A stretch of 64,000 nucleotides of DNA from Bartonella massiliensis (GCF_902150025.1 NZ_CABFVS010000020.1:16268-80267); one strand, 5' to 3'. Positions 48,729 to 58,997 are shown, counted from the first letter of the stretch. The notes: generated by a model not told the origin, from the sequence alone. Made by a program: numbers and translations.

Positions 48729-49790
48729 TTAAAATTTCATTCCTGGAATGATTAGAGGGTTTTCCAAGAGGGCTGTTTTGTCTGCGGTATCTATTGCTGG
48801 TTTATTAAAAAAAGCATTGAGAAGTTTTTGTATTGCTTCTTTTTCAACACCATCGGCAATGATGACAAAACGTGTTTGTTTTATTCCTTTTGGCCATGCT
48901 GGCAGTCTTATGGGTGGATGAAAAAATGTTTGCACACCATGTAATACAAGTGGGCGATAGGGATCGTCACGCAATGCGATAATGGCTTTAATACGCAGTA
49001 ATTTGGCACCATAACGCGCTTGTAGGAGCTCTAAAAAAGTTTCAATTGTGGCATAATCAACAAGATCTTCATAGTCTATTGAAAAGGTACGAATGGTTTT
49101 ATGAGGGGTATGATCGTGTGGAGCCGTCGTAAGATTTTGCTTAAGGTGTATATTTTCTTCTTTTTCATTCCATAATGTTTTATTTATTAATAAATTTGAG
49201 CAGAAATCTTCAGAATGGGCATCAATGATTTGTGCTGTAGGATTTATTGTTTTAAGTGCGTTAAGGAGCGTATCTGAAAGCGTTTGTGGAGCTGTAAGAT
49301 CTGTTTTGGTGAGAATAATTTTATCAGCGAAGATTAATTGTTTATATATTTCAGGATAGCGCTCACATATGGAAAGTGTGCTTAATGTATCAAATGTTGC
49401 AAGAACAGCATTTATGGACAATGTTTGAATAAACAATGGGTGGCTTAAAAGTATTTGTAAAATAGGGGCGGGATCAGCCATCCCTGTTGTTTCAATGATA
49501 ATGTGATTGAGCTGTTTGATCTGTCTTGTCTGGACGCGATTGATTAAATCAATTAATGTATTAATGAGATCACTGCGTAAATTGCAGCATAAGCAGCCAT
49601 TGGCAAGCTCAATAATTCCTTCTGTCGCCTTTTCAACCAGAAGGTGGTCAATACTGATTTTGCCGAATTCATTTATGATAACAGCACACTGTGTTAAGAG
49701 AGGCTCATGGAGCATACGGTTGAGCAAGGTTGTTTTGCCAGAACCTAAAAAACCAGTAATAAGCGTGAGAGGAATGCGCTTTATTTTCAT
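48729..49790 (-). CDS. CobW/COG0523-family GTPase (probable metal chaperone)
   Basis: ATG 49790 gives 353 residues starting MKIKRIPLTLITGFLGSGKT; a GTG at 49802 is a weaker alternative. Motifs: Walker A GFLGSGKTT at residues 13-21, the metal-binding CxCC in ANGCLCCNLRSDL, IIETTGMADPAP, the guanine-specificity TKTDL, and a His-rich loop APHDHTPHKT. The CobW C-terminal domain follows (RIKAIIALRDDPYRPLVLHG). The family delivers Zn or other metals. It is isolated among element remnants, and no zinc-responsive site was recognised. Confidence 0.88.
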   Translation of the reverse strand: MKIKRIPLTLITGFLGSGKTTLLNRMLHEPLLTQCAVIINEFGKISIDHLLVEKATEGIIELANGCLCCNLRSDLINTLIDLINRVQTRQIKQLNHIIIETTGMADPAPILQILLSHPLFIQTLSINAVLATFDTLSTLSICERYPEIYKQLIFADKIILTKTDLTAPQTLSDTLLNALKTINPTAQIIDAHSEDFCSNLLINKTLWNEKEENIHLKQNLTTAPHDHTPHKTIRTFSIDYEDLVDYATIETFLELLQARYGAKLLRIKAIIALRDDPYRPLVLHGVQTFFHPPIRLPAWPKGIKQTRFVIIADGVEKEAIQKLLNAFFNKPAIDTADKTALLENPLIIPGMKF

Positions 49791-49802
49791 TTTAATCACC
49801 AA

Positions 49803-50201
49803 TCGTGGTTTTATTTTAAAGAAACATATCTTACGACGTTAACCTCATGCATAATGGGGCTTGTAAAGGGATATATAATGGTCAACTCCTTATGAAATCC
49901 ATTTTATCACCATTTATGCGCTTATGAAGGTAAGTCTGGGCACAATCATATATTTTTTTAATGCTAATGTTATGATAATTTTGGGCACTTGCAGGGCATT
50001 ATAGAAAGGGTTTTGATTATTTTATCTATATGCTCATCTCCTTTGTGACGTGTAAGAGATTGGTTTTAATTGATACAACAGATACAGAAGATACAGATTT
50101 GAAATGCGTTAATTTGATCATACTCGTGGTTTTGACATAAGGGGTAAAATAATGAGTTATCATTATAAATCATGGCGTTACAGTTAACCATAGATTATAT
50201 T
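49803..50201. other. 399-base gap occupied by element copy F
   Basis: Beyond copy F (49840-50180), nothing else is recognised between the cobW-type gene and dacC. Confidence 0.5.
49840..50180 (-). mobile_element. degenerate integrase-leader element, copy F
   Basis: The integrase part (49840-49990) shares ATAATGGTCAACTCCTTATG and GCGCTTATGAAGG with copy I. The leader (50025-50180) keeps CCTTTGTGACGTGTAAG, CAGATTTGAAATG and ATCATTATAAATCATG. Confidence 0.55.
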
Positions 50202-51293
50202 CTACGGCTTTTTTATAGAATGATTTGCGCGCTTTTTATACGGAATGTTAGGTTTTTTGAGTGGTTTTACTGTTATTTTGGGTGTTTGAGGTGTACGAAT
50301 GAGGTGTACTGCTAAAGGATGAAAAACAGAAGGTGGAGCAGTAATAAAAGGTGAGGTGAGAATAATATTTCCTTGTTCATCATATGAATTGGCATGCATT
50401 TTTATAGCTTCAGGGGTGCATGTTTGTTGTCTCATATTGTTGGCTTGTGTTATATTATTCCCATAAGGTTTTAATGTTGCGAGTGTTAATTGGGGGTTTC
50501 CTTGATGCAAAAATCCTATTTCGAGGAGTTGTGCTGCCTTTTCTTCTCTTTCGCTTATGTTTTTAGCGCCTAGAATGACAGCAATAATTGTACGTTTATG
50601 GCGGGTGGCTGAGGCAACAAGATTAAAACCAGAGGCACAAATGAAGCCTGTTTTCATACCATCTATTCCATAAAAACGGCCAATGAGGTTGTTTGAGTTA
50701 TGCTGGATTTTTCGGTTATTACCAAAATCAATGGCTGGAATAGAAAAATAATGAGCATATTGTGGAAATTCACGACGTATTTTAACGGCTAAAAGAGCAA
50801 TATCGCGTGCGGTGGAGTAGTTTTGAGGGTCCGGTAAACCACTTGCGTTTGCAAAATGGGTGCCAAACATGCCTAAACGTTTAGCTTCGCTATTCATTTT
50901 GCGTACAAAAGCTTTCTGTGAACCAGCAACGGCTTCGCTCAGGGCAATGGCCAAATCATTGGTAGATTTAACCATGGTGATACTTAAGGCTGTATCAAGT
51001 GTGAGAACAGAACCAGCTTTATAGCCTGAACGATACGCGGGAGCTTTTGCTGCATATTGGCTGATGGTGATATGTTTGTTGGGTGAAACTTCCCCTCGAC
51101 TCATGGCACGAAAAATAACATAAGCGGTCATTAATTTTGTTAAGGAAGCTGGATACCAACGCTCAAAAGCTTGATTATGTTTTAAGATATGTCCCGTTGT
51201 AACATCAACAGAAATAAAAGGCTGTGCTAAAGTAACAGTGCTGAACAAACTCAAAATGAAAGAAAAAAATAAATTATAGAAGACACGTTCCAT
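50202..51293 (-). CDS. dacC: D-alanyl-D-alanine carboxypeptidase (PBP5/6 type)
   Basis: A 363-residue exported serine peptidase that trims the terminal D-Ala of peptidoglycan stem peptides. The signal peptide ends near LAQ; SxxK is S50-K53 in PASLTKLMTAYVIF, SxN is in KSTNDLAIAL, and KTG is in DGMKTGFICASGFNL. The C-terminal part is basic, without an obvious amphipathic membrane anchor. dacA/dacC/dacF cannot be told apart here. It stands alone. Confidence 0.88.
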   Translation of the reverse strand: MERVFYNLFFSFILSLFSTVTLAQPFISVDVTTGHILKHNQAFERWYPASLTKLMTAYVIFRAMSRGEVSPNKHITISQYAAKAPAYRSGYKAGSVLTLDTALSITMVKSTNDLAIALSEAVAGSQKAFVRKMNSEAKRLGMFGTHFANASGLPDPQNYSTARDIALLAVKIRREFPQYAHYFSIPAIDFGNNRKIQHNSNNLIGRFYGIDGMKTGFICASGFNLVASATRHKRTIIAVILGAKNISEREEKAAQLLEIGFLHQGNPQLTLATLKPYGNNITQANNMRQQTCTPEAIKMHANSYDEQGNIILTSPFITAPPSVFHPLAVHLIRTPQTPKITVKPLKKPNIPYKKRANHSIKKP

Positions 51294-51609
51294 GAGTTTA
51301 AATTCAGTTCCTTCTTATTCGTTATTTAGAATTATTTTAATGTAGCATACAACGCTTTTAAGTCCAGGATAGAGAGGACAGATAGTTAATTGCTGTATCT
51401 GTTCTTGTCTTAGGGATAGAAACCAACACTCATCTTTAATTTTCCCCTTGTTTATTTCCTCTTGAATTTGGTTTGATGGCTTAAGTCTCTCAAAAAATAA
51501 TTTTTAAATAATGAAGATTGTATAAGATTTCAGCTTCTTGAGGGCATTGAGGGTTTTTAGGAAGGAGCGCAGGCTCGTATAATCATACATTTGGCTTGTT
51601 ATTCTATTA

Positions 51610-51965
51610 TAGAAATATTGATTTATAATGATACTTCACTTCTTTACATGTTTTATGAAGCCTTTCGAATATCGTCAGCTTCTCTCATTCCAAATCTGTT
51701 CTAGATTGAATCAATCAAAGCTATCCGCTTGCACATTACAAGCGAAGAAAACTGTATGGATAAAAAACTCTACAGCAAAATTTCTTATGAACTGTTTTAA
51801 GTGCCAGAGGCTGTTGTACTTGAGGATTGAGGACTGGCAAAGTGTGTGATGGTGCTGGTTTGCTTCTTTACAAGCATAAAAATGAGACTGTTTAACAGAT
51901 TGATCATTATACTTTAATATTGCAAAATGGGTTGGGGTGCTCTTTAAGAGATGTTTCTTTAAGAA
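51610..51965 (+). mobile_element. degenerate integrase-leader element, copy G
   Basis: The leader (51610-51780, reverse complement of copy I) has ATATTGATTTATAATGAT, CTCATTCCAAATCTGTTC and CGCTTGCACATTACAAGCG. The integrase part translates (near 51832-51945) to GKVCDGAGLLLYKHKNE and SLRDVSLRK, with stops between. Confidence 0.65.
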
Positions 51966-52299
51966 AACCTTTATATTGGGATGGTCTATAAGAGGTGTTT
52001 TTATTTTTTTCTTTAATAATTCTTGCCTAGACGTTATTTCCAGTTGTGATAGTATATAATTTATTGATTATAAATCAATGCCTTATGTATAAAAAACAGC
52101 ACGACATTATATTATTGATTGATATATTATTGATTGATGTCTTTTCTTTAAAGACGTTGTTTGTTTTCTCTTCATTTTACCTCTTCGTAAGCATCTTTAA
52201 CAATGATTTGTGAAGAAGGATAAAGTTTTGCGGCTCATTTATGAACTTTCTTTAATAGGGGAACAGGTTTCTTATATGAGACAGAACTCTCAAAATAAA

Positions 52300-52735
52300 A
52301 TACTGTTACGTTGCTCATTCACGCGGTTATTTTAAAGAGACATCTACTGGTTTTATCTCACTTTTAAGACATCGTTCGTAAGAGTTAATAATTTTTATGT
52401 TTATGAAGAAAGATGTTAGCATGTATCATTCATTATTTGCTCTCAATGTTGCACTTGTGAAGGAATAAACCAGTATCATCATACAGTTTTTCAGCCTCTA
52501 ACGTTTTTGACAGCTCTTGACACTTGAGACGTTTGATAAGAGGCATGCCTTTCTTGCGCGGTTTTTATCTATATGGCTCTTTTTTACTTGTAACGTGCAA
52601 GCAAATAGTTCCGACTGATATAACATGGAACAAATTTGAAATGAGAAAAATTTACGGTATTCAGAGTTCTCATTTAAATTTAATGACGCTAAAATATTCT
52701 TATAGATCAATATGTTGTATGTTATTTAAACGATT
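52300..52735 (-). mobile_element. degenerate integrase-leader element, copy H
   Basis: The integrase part (52300-52510) shares TTCACGCGGTTATTTTAAAG plus AGACATC and TTGCACTTGTGAAGGA with copy I. The leader (52550-52735) has GTTTTTATCTATATGG, CTTGTAACGTGCAAG, AAATGAGAAAAATTTACGG, GTTCTCATTTAAAT and ATAGATCAATATGTTG. Confidence 0.65.
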
Positions 52736-52902
52736 TTAAAGAGAGGAAGAATTCTTTCTAAAAAAGTTCATATATGAATCATTTTTTAATGTGCATATGT
52801 GTTGTGTTATAATTTTGAACGAGAAAGTTTGAAGGATTTTCCTTAATAGATTTGTTTCATAGGCTCCACCCGATATACGTATTGATGCGTTATTCTGATT
52901 AA

Positions 52903-53709
52903 TCAGTTGGTTGTTTTATGATGATTTAGTTTTTTAAGTTTTTGAACAGCTGATGGTGGCATAGGAGGAGGGGTAGGATCTTGAGCTGCTAAGAGGAGCA
53001 GTTCATCACAGGCTTCTTCAGTTTTTTGGATAAGTTGATCTAGAAAATCACGTTTGCTTAAACCAGCTTCTATTGGAGGAAGAATACGAACACGAATTGT
53101 TCCGGGATAGCGGCGGAAATTATCTCGTGGCCAATATAAACCCGCATTGTGTGCAATGGGGACAACTTGAAGCCCTAATTCATTATAGAGTGCGACAATC
53201 CCGGATTTATAATCTGGTTCTTGACCGGGTTGTCGGCGTGTTCCTTCCGGAAAAATGAGTATTTGACGCCCTTGTTTTACTTTCTCTTTTGCTTTTTGTA
53301 TAACCCTTTTTAAGGCTTTTATGGGCGTTGTGCGGTTAATGGGGATAATTTGTGTTTTTGCCATATACCAGCCAAACAATGGAATCCACATCAATTCACG
53401 TTTTAAAATGAGAGTAGGATCGTCAAGATAGGGAACAAGGCTGAAAGTTTCCCATGCCGATTGATGCTTTGGAGCAATGATATAGGCTCCTTTGGGAAGA
53501 TTTTCTAATCCTTCGATTTCATAACGTGTGCCTGCGATGTATTTTTGCAAAAAGAGTGTAACGCGTGCCCATGTTTTGGGAACAATCCATGCCTTTTTTC
53601 GTGGCATGAGAAAATAAACAGGAGCGTAAAGGATCATTTGTATGAAAGTTGTTGTATAAAAAGCGAACGTAAAAAGAATAGAACGAAGGATAAGCACTAG
53701 ATTTTCCAT
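52903..53709 (-). CDS. plsC: 1-acyl-sn-glycerol-3-phosphate acyltransferase
   Basis: A 268-residue membrane-associated enzyme that acylates lysophosphatidic acid to phosphatidic acid. It has an N-terminal hydrophobic segment, the acyltransferase box PKHQSAWETFSL (His followed by Glu where Asp is more usual), and FPEGTRRQPG near residue 152. A long proline- and lysine-containing tail ends it. It is a single gene divergent from thiD. Confidence 0.9.
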   Translation of the reverse strand: MENLVLILRSILFTFAFYTTTFIQMILYAPVYFLMPRKKAWIVPKTWARVTLFLQKYIAGTRYEIEGLENLPKGAYIIAPKHQSAWETFSLVPYLDDPTLILKRELMWIPLFGWYMAKTQIIPINRTTPIKALKRVIQKAKEKVKQGRQILIFPEGTRRQPGQEPDYKSGIVALYNELGLQVVPIAHNAGLYWPRDNFRRYPGTIRVRILPPIEAGLSKRDFLDQLIQKTEEACDELLLLAAQDPTPPPMPPSAVQKLKKLNHHKTTN

Positions 53710-53833
53710 TTTATATCTATAAGAAGACTTTGTATATAATATAATTTACATGAGAAAACATCTTCTTTATGTTTTTTCAAAAATCTATTTTTTAGTAACT
53801 CATTTTCCGATATAAAAAACAGAAAGAAAAAAG

Positions 53834-54694
53834 TTGATGGAATTACAAAAAGATGAACTTTTTATTCCACGGATTTTATCTATTGCGGGAACAGATCCTT
53901 CTGGTGGCGCTGGAATGCAGGCAGATTTGAAGGTTTTTTCAGCTATGAAAACTTATGGTATGAGTGTGGTTACAGCGGTTGTTGCACAAAATACCCAAGG
54001 TGTACGTGCTTTTCAAGCATTAGATGCTGCTTTTGTTGCTGATCAAATTGATTCTGTTTTTGAGGATATCCATGTTGATGCCGTTAAAATTGGTATGGTG
54101 GCAAATGCTCAGATTGCACAGATTATAGCAGAACGTCTTGCCTATCACAAAGCGCGTTTTATTGTTTTTGATCCCGTTATGGTGGCAAAAAGTGGCGATG
54201 TACTTTTACAACCTGATACCATTGAAATTATGCGTGATGTTCTTGTGCCCATGGCAACTTTGATCACGCCAAATTTGCCTGAGGCATCTCTGTTGTTGGG
54301 ATGTGAGATACAATGGTCGTTAAAGGCTATGTATCAATATGCTCCACAATTACTGGCACTTGGTTGTAAGGCAGTGCTGTTAAAGGGAGGGCATTTGAGT
54401 ACTCTTGCTGGAAAAGATATGGAGAATGACAATTGTTCTAGTTCGGATCTTTATTGTGATGGTGAAGATCTTGTTATGCTTGAGGCGCCTCGTCTTGTAA
54501 CCACGCATGATCATGGTACCGGTTGTACCATTTCTGCTGCAATTGCAGCATTATTGCCTACACAGCCTTTATTGTGTGCAGTTAAACAAGCAAAGGACTA
54601 TTTACATGGAGCGTTATCTGCTTCAAATGCTTTGGAAGTAGGGAAAGGACGGGGTCCTCTTCACCATTTTTATGCATTATGGAAGAGTGTATGA
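53834..54694 (+). CDS. thiD: hydroxymethylpyrimidine (phosphate) kinase
   Basis: A 286-residue ribokinase-family enzyme that phosphorylates HMP and HMP-P for thiamine synthesis or salvage. Motifs: SIAGTDPSGGAGMQADLKVF, AVVAQNTQGV, DPVMVAKSGDVLL, and the catalytic loop THDHGTGCTISAAIAAL. An insertion of about 15 residues (ENDNCSSSDLYC) is seen before the last strand. No TPP riboswitch was recognised upstream. It stands alone, which fits salvage. Confidence 0.93.
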   Translation: MMELQKDELFIPRILSIAGTDPSGGAGMQADLKVFSAMKTYGMSVVTAVVAQNTQGVRAFQALDAAFVADQIDSVFEDIHVDAVKIGMVANAQIAQIIAERLAYHKARFIVFDPVMVAKSGDVLLQPDTIEIMRDVLVPMATLITPNLPEASLLLGCEIQWSLKAMYQYAPQLLALGCKAVLLKGGHLSTLAGKDMENDNCSSSDLYCDGEDLVMLEAPRLVTTHDHGTGCTISAAIAALLPTQPLLCAVKQAKDYLHGALSASNALEVGKGRGPLHHFYALWKSV

Positions 54695-55250
54695 AAAAAT
54701 TGATGTGACAAAATTTTCTATTCTGCTGTGTGTTTTGTCGTTATATTTTTCTGTGTTGATACAAAAACGAATAAAACAGCTGTCTTTTGCATGAGGGGTT
54801 CGTTTATGTGGAAAGAGGTGGGATGAGGAAGTAAAAAAGAGAGAAGGGTTGTGAAAAATCTTTGAAAGCCTAGAAAATCATTTTTGAAATATTTTTTACG
54901 AAAATTAAACAAGAAGTTTAATATGTCTTAAAAACAATTAAAAAACAAAAAAGCAAAAAACTTTTTGTTATCATTGGTTAGTGATATTGGTCTTTAATAT
55001 TTATTGTAATTCTGCAGACTGCAGTTATTTCTTAGTCTAGAATGTTAGAATGGCTAAGACCTATTGCTGTAATTTTATTTTCGAGGACTTTCTTCGTTTT
55101 CGTTTTGCCAATAATAAGGTCGGTTGATTTTCAATCATGTTTTGTAATCATGATTGGTGTTATTGTAGATGGCGTATTTATAGTCATTCTGTTGATGATC
55201 ATTTTTTAACATTTAGTCATATTTTTCGGGGAAATAGAGGGGGAATCCTG
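54695..55250. other. 556-base non-coding region
   Basis: AT-rich. A weak hairpin-like CTTAGTC...GGCTAAG lies near 55034-55058 and the repeat CTGCAGACTGCAG near 55013. The open frame at 54718-54912 (minus) has no family features. Nothing else was recognised. Confidence 0.4.
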
Positions 55251-55790
55251 CTGAATATTGCTATTACTTTGGGTTCCATACGTTAACCTTTGTTAACAAG
55301 AACTTTGACAAACTGTTTGGCTGAGTGCCTATTGATGCGTGATGCATCTCTTCATTGGGTTGATTTACGTGAATAGTTTTTGCCGATTGCTGATCCAGAT
55401 TATTACCATGATGTAGAGGTTCATCTAAGCGTTGCAGTCCGTCAATTTGTTAAAACAATTGCGGCGGCTGATGAGATTATTCTTGCAAGCCCCCTTTATC
55501 AAGGGTCTTATTCGGGTGTTTAAAAAAATGCTCTTGATCATGTGGTTGATAATGTTTTTTTAAGGAAACCGGTTGGGCTTATTTCTCATGGGAGTGCAAG
55601 CAAAAATGCACACAGCCGTGCGAACATTTATTGCCGGTGTGCACATACTTTAGGTCGTCCGTTGCAGTGTCAAGTTGCTTCAGCTAAAGAGGATTTTGCA
55701 TCAGATGATAAGGGATTTACATGGAAAGTGATCAGTGAAGAGGTACGGATATGTTGTGAGCATCTTGCTGATGAAATGTGTGCATTTTAA
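55251..55790 (+). pseudogene. decayed NADPH-dependent FMN reductase-like gene
   Basis: One frame reads across three stops (55284, 55374 and 55521) with a clear flavodoxin-like NAD(P)H:FMN reductase pattern: ITLGSIR, LMRDASLHWVDLRE, then AADEIILASPLYQGSYSGV, stop, KNALDHVVDNVFLRKPVGLI. Intact members have SPxYxGSxSGxxKNxLD at this place. About 180 codons, normal for the family. The stops show it is dead. Confidence 0.75.
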
Positions 55791-55809
55791 AACCAGAAAG
55801 CTGGGAGAG

Positions 55810-56323
55810 ATGACAAAAAATAACGCGCAATATCGTTATTTAGTGGTAGGGGGGCACGGAGATGCTTACTCCTTTGTGTCTTTCACTTGAGCCGCAAGAA
55901 GTGATTATTGCGGCGCGCTTTCTTTTTTATCGGGATCAGCTTGAGGTATTGCAAAAAAACTATATGTGTGTGCCGTTGGATTATTATTGTATAGCTTTGC
56001 AGACACAATTTTTAGAAGCTGTGACGCAATGGCGTGGGCTGAAATATTGTATATTGTGGCTTCATTCATCCGCCCATGCATTTTCTTGTACGTTGATTGA
56101 GCAGTTGGCTCTTTTACTTAATCTACCGTGTATTCTTCATGTTTTTGGTTCCAATTCTTATGATCAAATGCTTGTTGATTGTGCTTACAAAAATGAGGTT
56201 GATTTCATATCTGTTCAATTAGGACGAAAAATAACGCTAAATGGTTGACGTTGGCTTACCCATCAGGAAATAAGCTAACAGGTATTGGACGCCATGAAAA
56301 GTCATGAAAAATTGTGTAAATAA
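55810..56323 (+). pseudogene. decayed short-chain dehydrogenase-like gene
   Basis: ATG 55810 opens MTKNNAQYRYLVVGG, then the frame slips within or after the G6 run at 55849-55854. The other frame from 55862 continues MLTPLCLSLEPQEVIIAARF and further. It would restore an NAD-binding GGxGML motif. After the stop at 56246 the same frame continues RWLTHQEIS, stop, QVLDAMKSHEKL, matching the C-terminus expected for the family. So there is one frameshift and two stops. It follows the dead FMN reductase by 20 bases. Confidence 0.6.
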
Positions 56324-57253
56324 ATTAAAATCATGATTTATTTGAAAGAGCCGATTGGCTTTGGGGTTCTTTGACATGTCAAAATACTTTTTATGGAGAG
56401 AACAATATTAAAATCAGTTGTGATTTTTCCATAAGTTTAGCGGAAGGGTGATTTGTGCGAGATTTGGTAAGAATGAGTCGAAAAAGTTTCAACTGGTATG
56501 CCTATTAATATAGGAAATTGTGTAAGCACGATTTTATGTTGAGAAAGTTAATAATCAAAAAGAATAACCATATGGTGGAGCACAGAAATTATAGAAGAGA
56601 TATGCGTAATCGTTAGAGAAGGAAAAGTTATCGATAGGCTGACAATATAGTGACTCCTTTGTATACTCTGTTTAAATCGCGTGTTTTTCTAAAAAAGTCA
56701 TTGTTAAAAGCTTTTATCGTAGCTGATGTTCTTCTGGTTATCTATTGTGATCAAAGAAGTTACCGTAAAGTTTAATAAATAAGCGGTGTGTTTGCTTGAA
56801 TTGAAGTTTTATAGACAAAGGTAATAAGAAAGCTATTTAGTGTATATAGGATATGTTAGAGATAGGAAAAACCTTTAGTTAATTTACACGAAAAGAAATA
56901 AAACAATTTATTTGTGTAATTCTTCAAATAATGCGATTCGTACTAAGAAACTCATCATCCTAATTGCAACTTTAAGAAAGAAAACTCCCTAAAGAGGTTA
57001 TGATTTTTGAAAGGTCTTTGAAGAGCCTTTGGTTATTATATTTATATAAAGCGGAAACTTTTTCTATTAATTTACTAACAAACTAACTATCTCATAAATT
57101 ATGATAAAGCTGAATATTTTTTGTCTCACTCTTCATTAATAACAGCAATAAATAGTAAATTGTTCGTCATATCAAATAAAAACTTTTCATTTGTCTAAAG
57201 TGAATTTGTAAATCGTAAATTCTCTTAAGTGGTGAGAAAAGAAGAGTTCGTCG
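56324..57253. other. 930-base non-coding region
   Basis: Short open stretches only. 56920-57035 is a copy of a repeat also present at 58743-58875. The rest, including a readable stretch TPLYTLFKSRVFLKKSLLKA near 56650-56710, may be further gene decay but was not identified. Confidence 0.4.
56920..57035. repeat. repeat R1, left of the GNAT gene
   Basis: TTCAAATAATGCGATTC, a middle region, then TTTGAAAGGTCTTTGAAGAG match 58743-58875 in the same orientation with many differences. Confidence 0.45.
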
Positions 57254-58063
57254 TTAAATCATCATGTGTTTATTGGAATAAACTTTAAATTCACCAAAGT
57301 TTATAAAACCCAATTTTTTGTAAATGCTCATTCCCTCTTGAGAAGCTTGCATACCAATAACATGACATTTTTTTCTTTTTAAATGCTCAATAGCAATTTT
57401 TGTCATGAATGTTCCAATACCTTTTTTCTGAAAACCTGGATTGGTGACAATATCATACACCCCACCAATTTCATCCGCTTTAATACAAAAGCATATGGCT
57501 ACCGGATTGTTGTTGATATAACCAACGAACATATCTATATCAGGATCTTTTTTATAATAGTCACTTATTGTTTTATAAAATATAATCGCCTCTTCATCAA
57601 AAGGATCGAATACGGATGCCATAACATTTCCGTAATCTATAAAATCTTGAAGTGATTCAACTTCCTTGATTTTTAAGTTATCTGGTGTAGAAGTAATATG
57701 TGAATCTATATCTTGCGCTAAAGCCGCCATGCCTACTTCTGTTTCAACATGCTCTAAACCAATAGATAAGAGAACTTCATCAACTTTATAGTGAGACGAA
57801 TGAGGTCCAACCCACCAAGCTAAAGGGAGTTTCTGTGCATTAAAAGAATCGATTATGGACTTTGCTTGGCCTACAGGTATCGTTTCTTGTAAATTTTTAG
57901 CAGAGATAATATTGAATGTGTCTGAAGCAAATGTTGAATGAACAGAAGACACACCATTTGGAAAATCAATAACCTGCATTTGAGGGCACAATTTTGGTAA
58001 AAAACGTACTTTTGAATAAAAATTATTCTCTAATGATAAATCAATTTTTGATTTGTTTAACAT
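57254..58063 (-). CDS. GNAT-family N-acetyltransferase
   Basis: A 269-residue protein whose C-terminal half is a GNAT fold: MFVGYINNNPVAICFCIK, the acetyl-CoA loop VTNPGFQKKGIGTFMTKIAI (Q/RxxGxG/A), and MSIYKKLGFINFGEFKVY. The N-terminal half (about 125 residues) is not assigned. It is isolated in a decayed region, flanked by the R1/R2 repeats, and appears AT-richer than the core genes, so it may be acquired. The substrate is unknown. Confidence 0.85.
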   Translation of the reverse strand: MLNKSKIDLSLENNFYSKVRFLPKLCPQMQVIDFPNGVSSVHSTFASDTFNIISAKNLQETIPVGQAKSIIDSFNAQKLPLAWWVGPHSSHYKVDEVLLSIGLEHVETEVGMAALAQDIDSHITSTPDNLKIKEVESLQDFIDYGNVMASVFDPFDEEAIIFYKTISDYYKKDPDIDMFVGYINNNPVAICFCIKADEIGGVYDIVTNPGFQKKGIGTFMTKIAIEHLKRKKCHVIGMQASQEGMSIYKKLGFINFGEFKVYSNKHMMI

Positions 58064-58214
58064 CTGTTTTTCTTATCATTACTCATTGGTCTTTTAATTG
58101 GGGCTGTAAAAAATCAGTCAGCTAAAAGGTAATCCCAAATTCTTTTAAATAAGTCTTTATAAACTTGTAAGTCTGCAAAAGATTTGCTGCTAATATTAAA
58201 AAAAATTATCCTCG

Positions 58215-58415
58215 GAATGGCAAGAGACTATGATTAATGCCTTTGGAAAAATACCTTTGTGAAAAATGTTTCAGGCCAATTTGGCGTTATTGTTACCAAA
58301 CAACATCGTGGACCAATGGGGATTGTCATCTTGCTTTTCAAGCTTATTTTAACGGTTTAGTGATCTAGCAAATTACACCTATCTCTTCGAAAAATCTGCT
58401 TAAATCACTTTCATA
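58215..58415 (+). pseudogene. remnant of a DnaB-type helicase C-terminus
   Basis: Reading across frameshifts gives WQETMINAFGK, then FGVIVTKQHRGPMGIVIL, then LLFQAYF and RFSDLAN. These align in order with the DnaB end pattern AxVIxAKQRHGPTGTVxLxF plus FxRFxxLA. It is a short fragment with several indels. The source could be a phage or plasmid helicase. Confidence 0.5.
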
Positions 58416-58742
58416 TAAATAATGATCGTTTTTTCTGGGTTAAAAATGATGATCCGATGATTGCAGAGAGTAAAGTCCTATAGATTTTCACAAAAATTAC
58501 GAATCTTCAATGAGATAAAAATGCAATGTTTGCACCTTTGATGGGAGAGGGCAATAGGATCAAGTTGATCCAATTGCATCAATAGTGAGAAATGCGGTCA
58601 ACATGAGAAAATTCCTTGCGTTTAAGCAATAGGGTAATGTTTACCCAATTCCTCAAAGTTTCTTTTTTTAATAATGCCTCAGAAATTTGAAAAGCTATCA
58701 CGCAATTTATGCTAAAAGAAGCTATACCATTTTATGCATGCT

Positions 58743-58875
58743 GCTTCTCAAATAATGCGATTCCTGTAATAGGATTCTGGCTGATAATTGATTATCAAAA
58801 CTTGCGACCTTTAAGAGAAGAAAATAAAGACTCATTAAAGGGGCTTTAAACAGCCTTTGAAAGGTCTTGAAGACC
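58743..58875. repeat. repeat R2, right of the GNAT gene
   Basis: TCTCAAATAATGCGATTC, then CCTTTGAAAGGTCTTGAAGA match R1 at 56920-57035. Together they flank the GNAT gene in direct orientation. Confidence 0.45.
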
Positions 58876-58997
58876 CTTTGAGAACCCTTTGACAATCAAT
58901 TTGAAACAAATAAATTGGTACAAAACTTAAGTCAAAATATACAAAACCTGCTGGCAAGCTACAAACCAATAGAAGAATCAAGAAAATCAAAATTCAA

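Larger units (their letters stand above)
51294..52902. other. 1.6-kb non-coding region with two element copies
   Basis: It contains element copies G (plus) and H (minus) with their integrase ends facing each other. Between and around them are AT-rich sequences, including an ATTGATT-ATA-AATCAAT palindrome near 52060-52080 and the tandem ATTATTGATTGAT at about 52108-52140. No gene was recognised. Confidence 0.55.
58064..58997. other. 930-base non-coding region with a dnaB-like remnant
   Basis: It holds a decayed replicative-helicase-like fragment (58215-58415) and repeat R2 (58743-58875). The rest is short broken frames. Confidence 0.45.

Noticed and set aside
46688..52902. CRISPR array in the repeat-rich region
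   Set aside because: Repeats are long, diverged and irregularly spaced in both orientations; no short identical repeats with unique spacers were seen.
53710..53833. TPP riboswitch ahead of thiD
   Set aside because: The 124-base leader is AT-rich and lacks the conserved CTGAGA and ACCTG-type segments.
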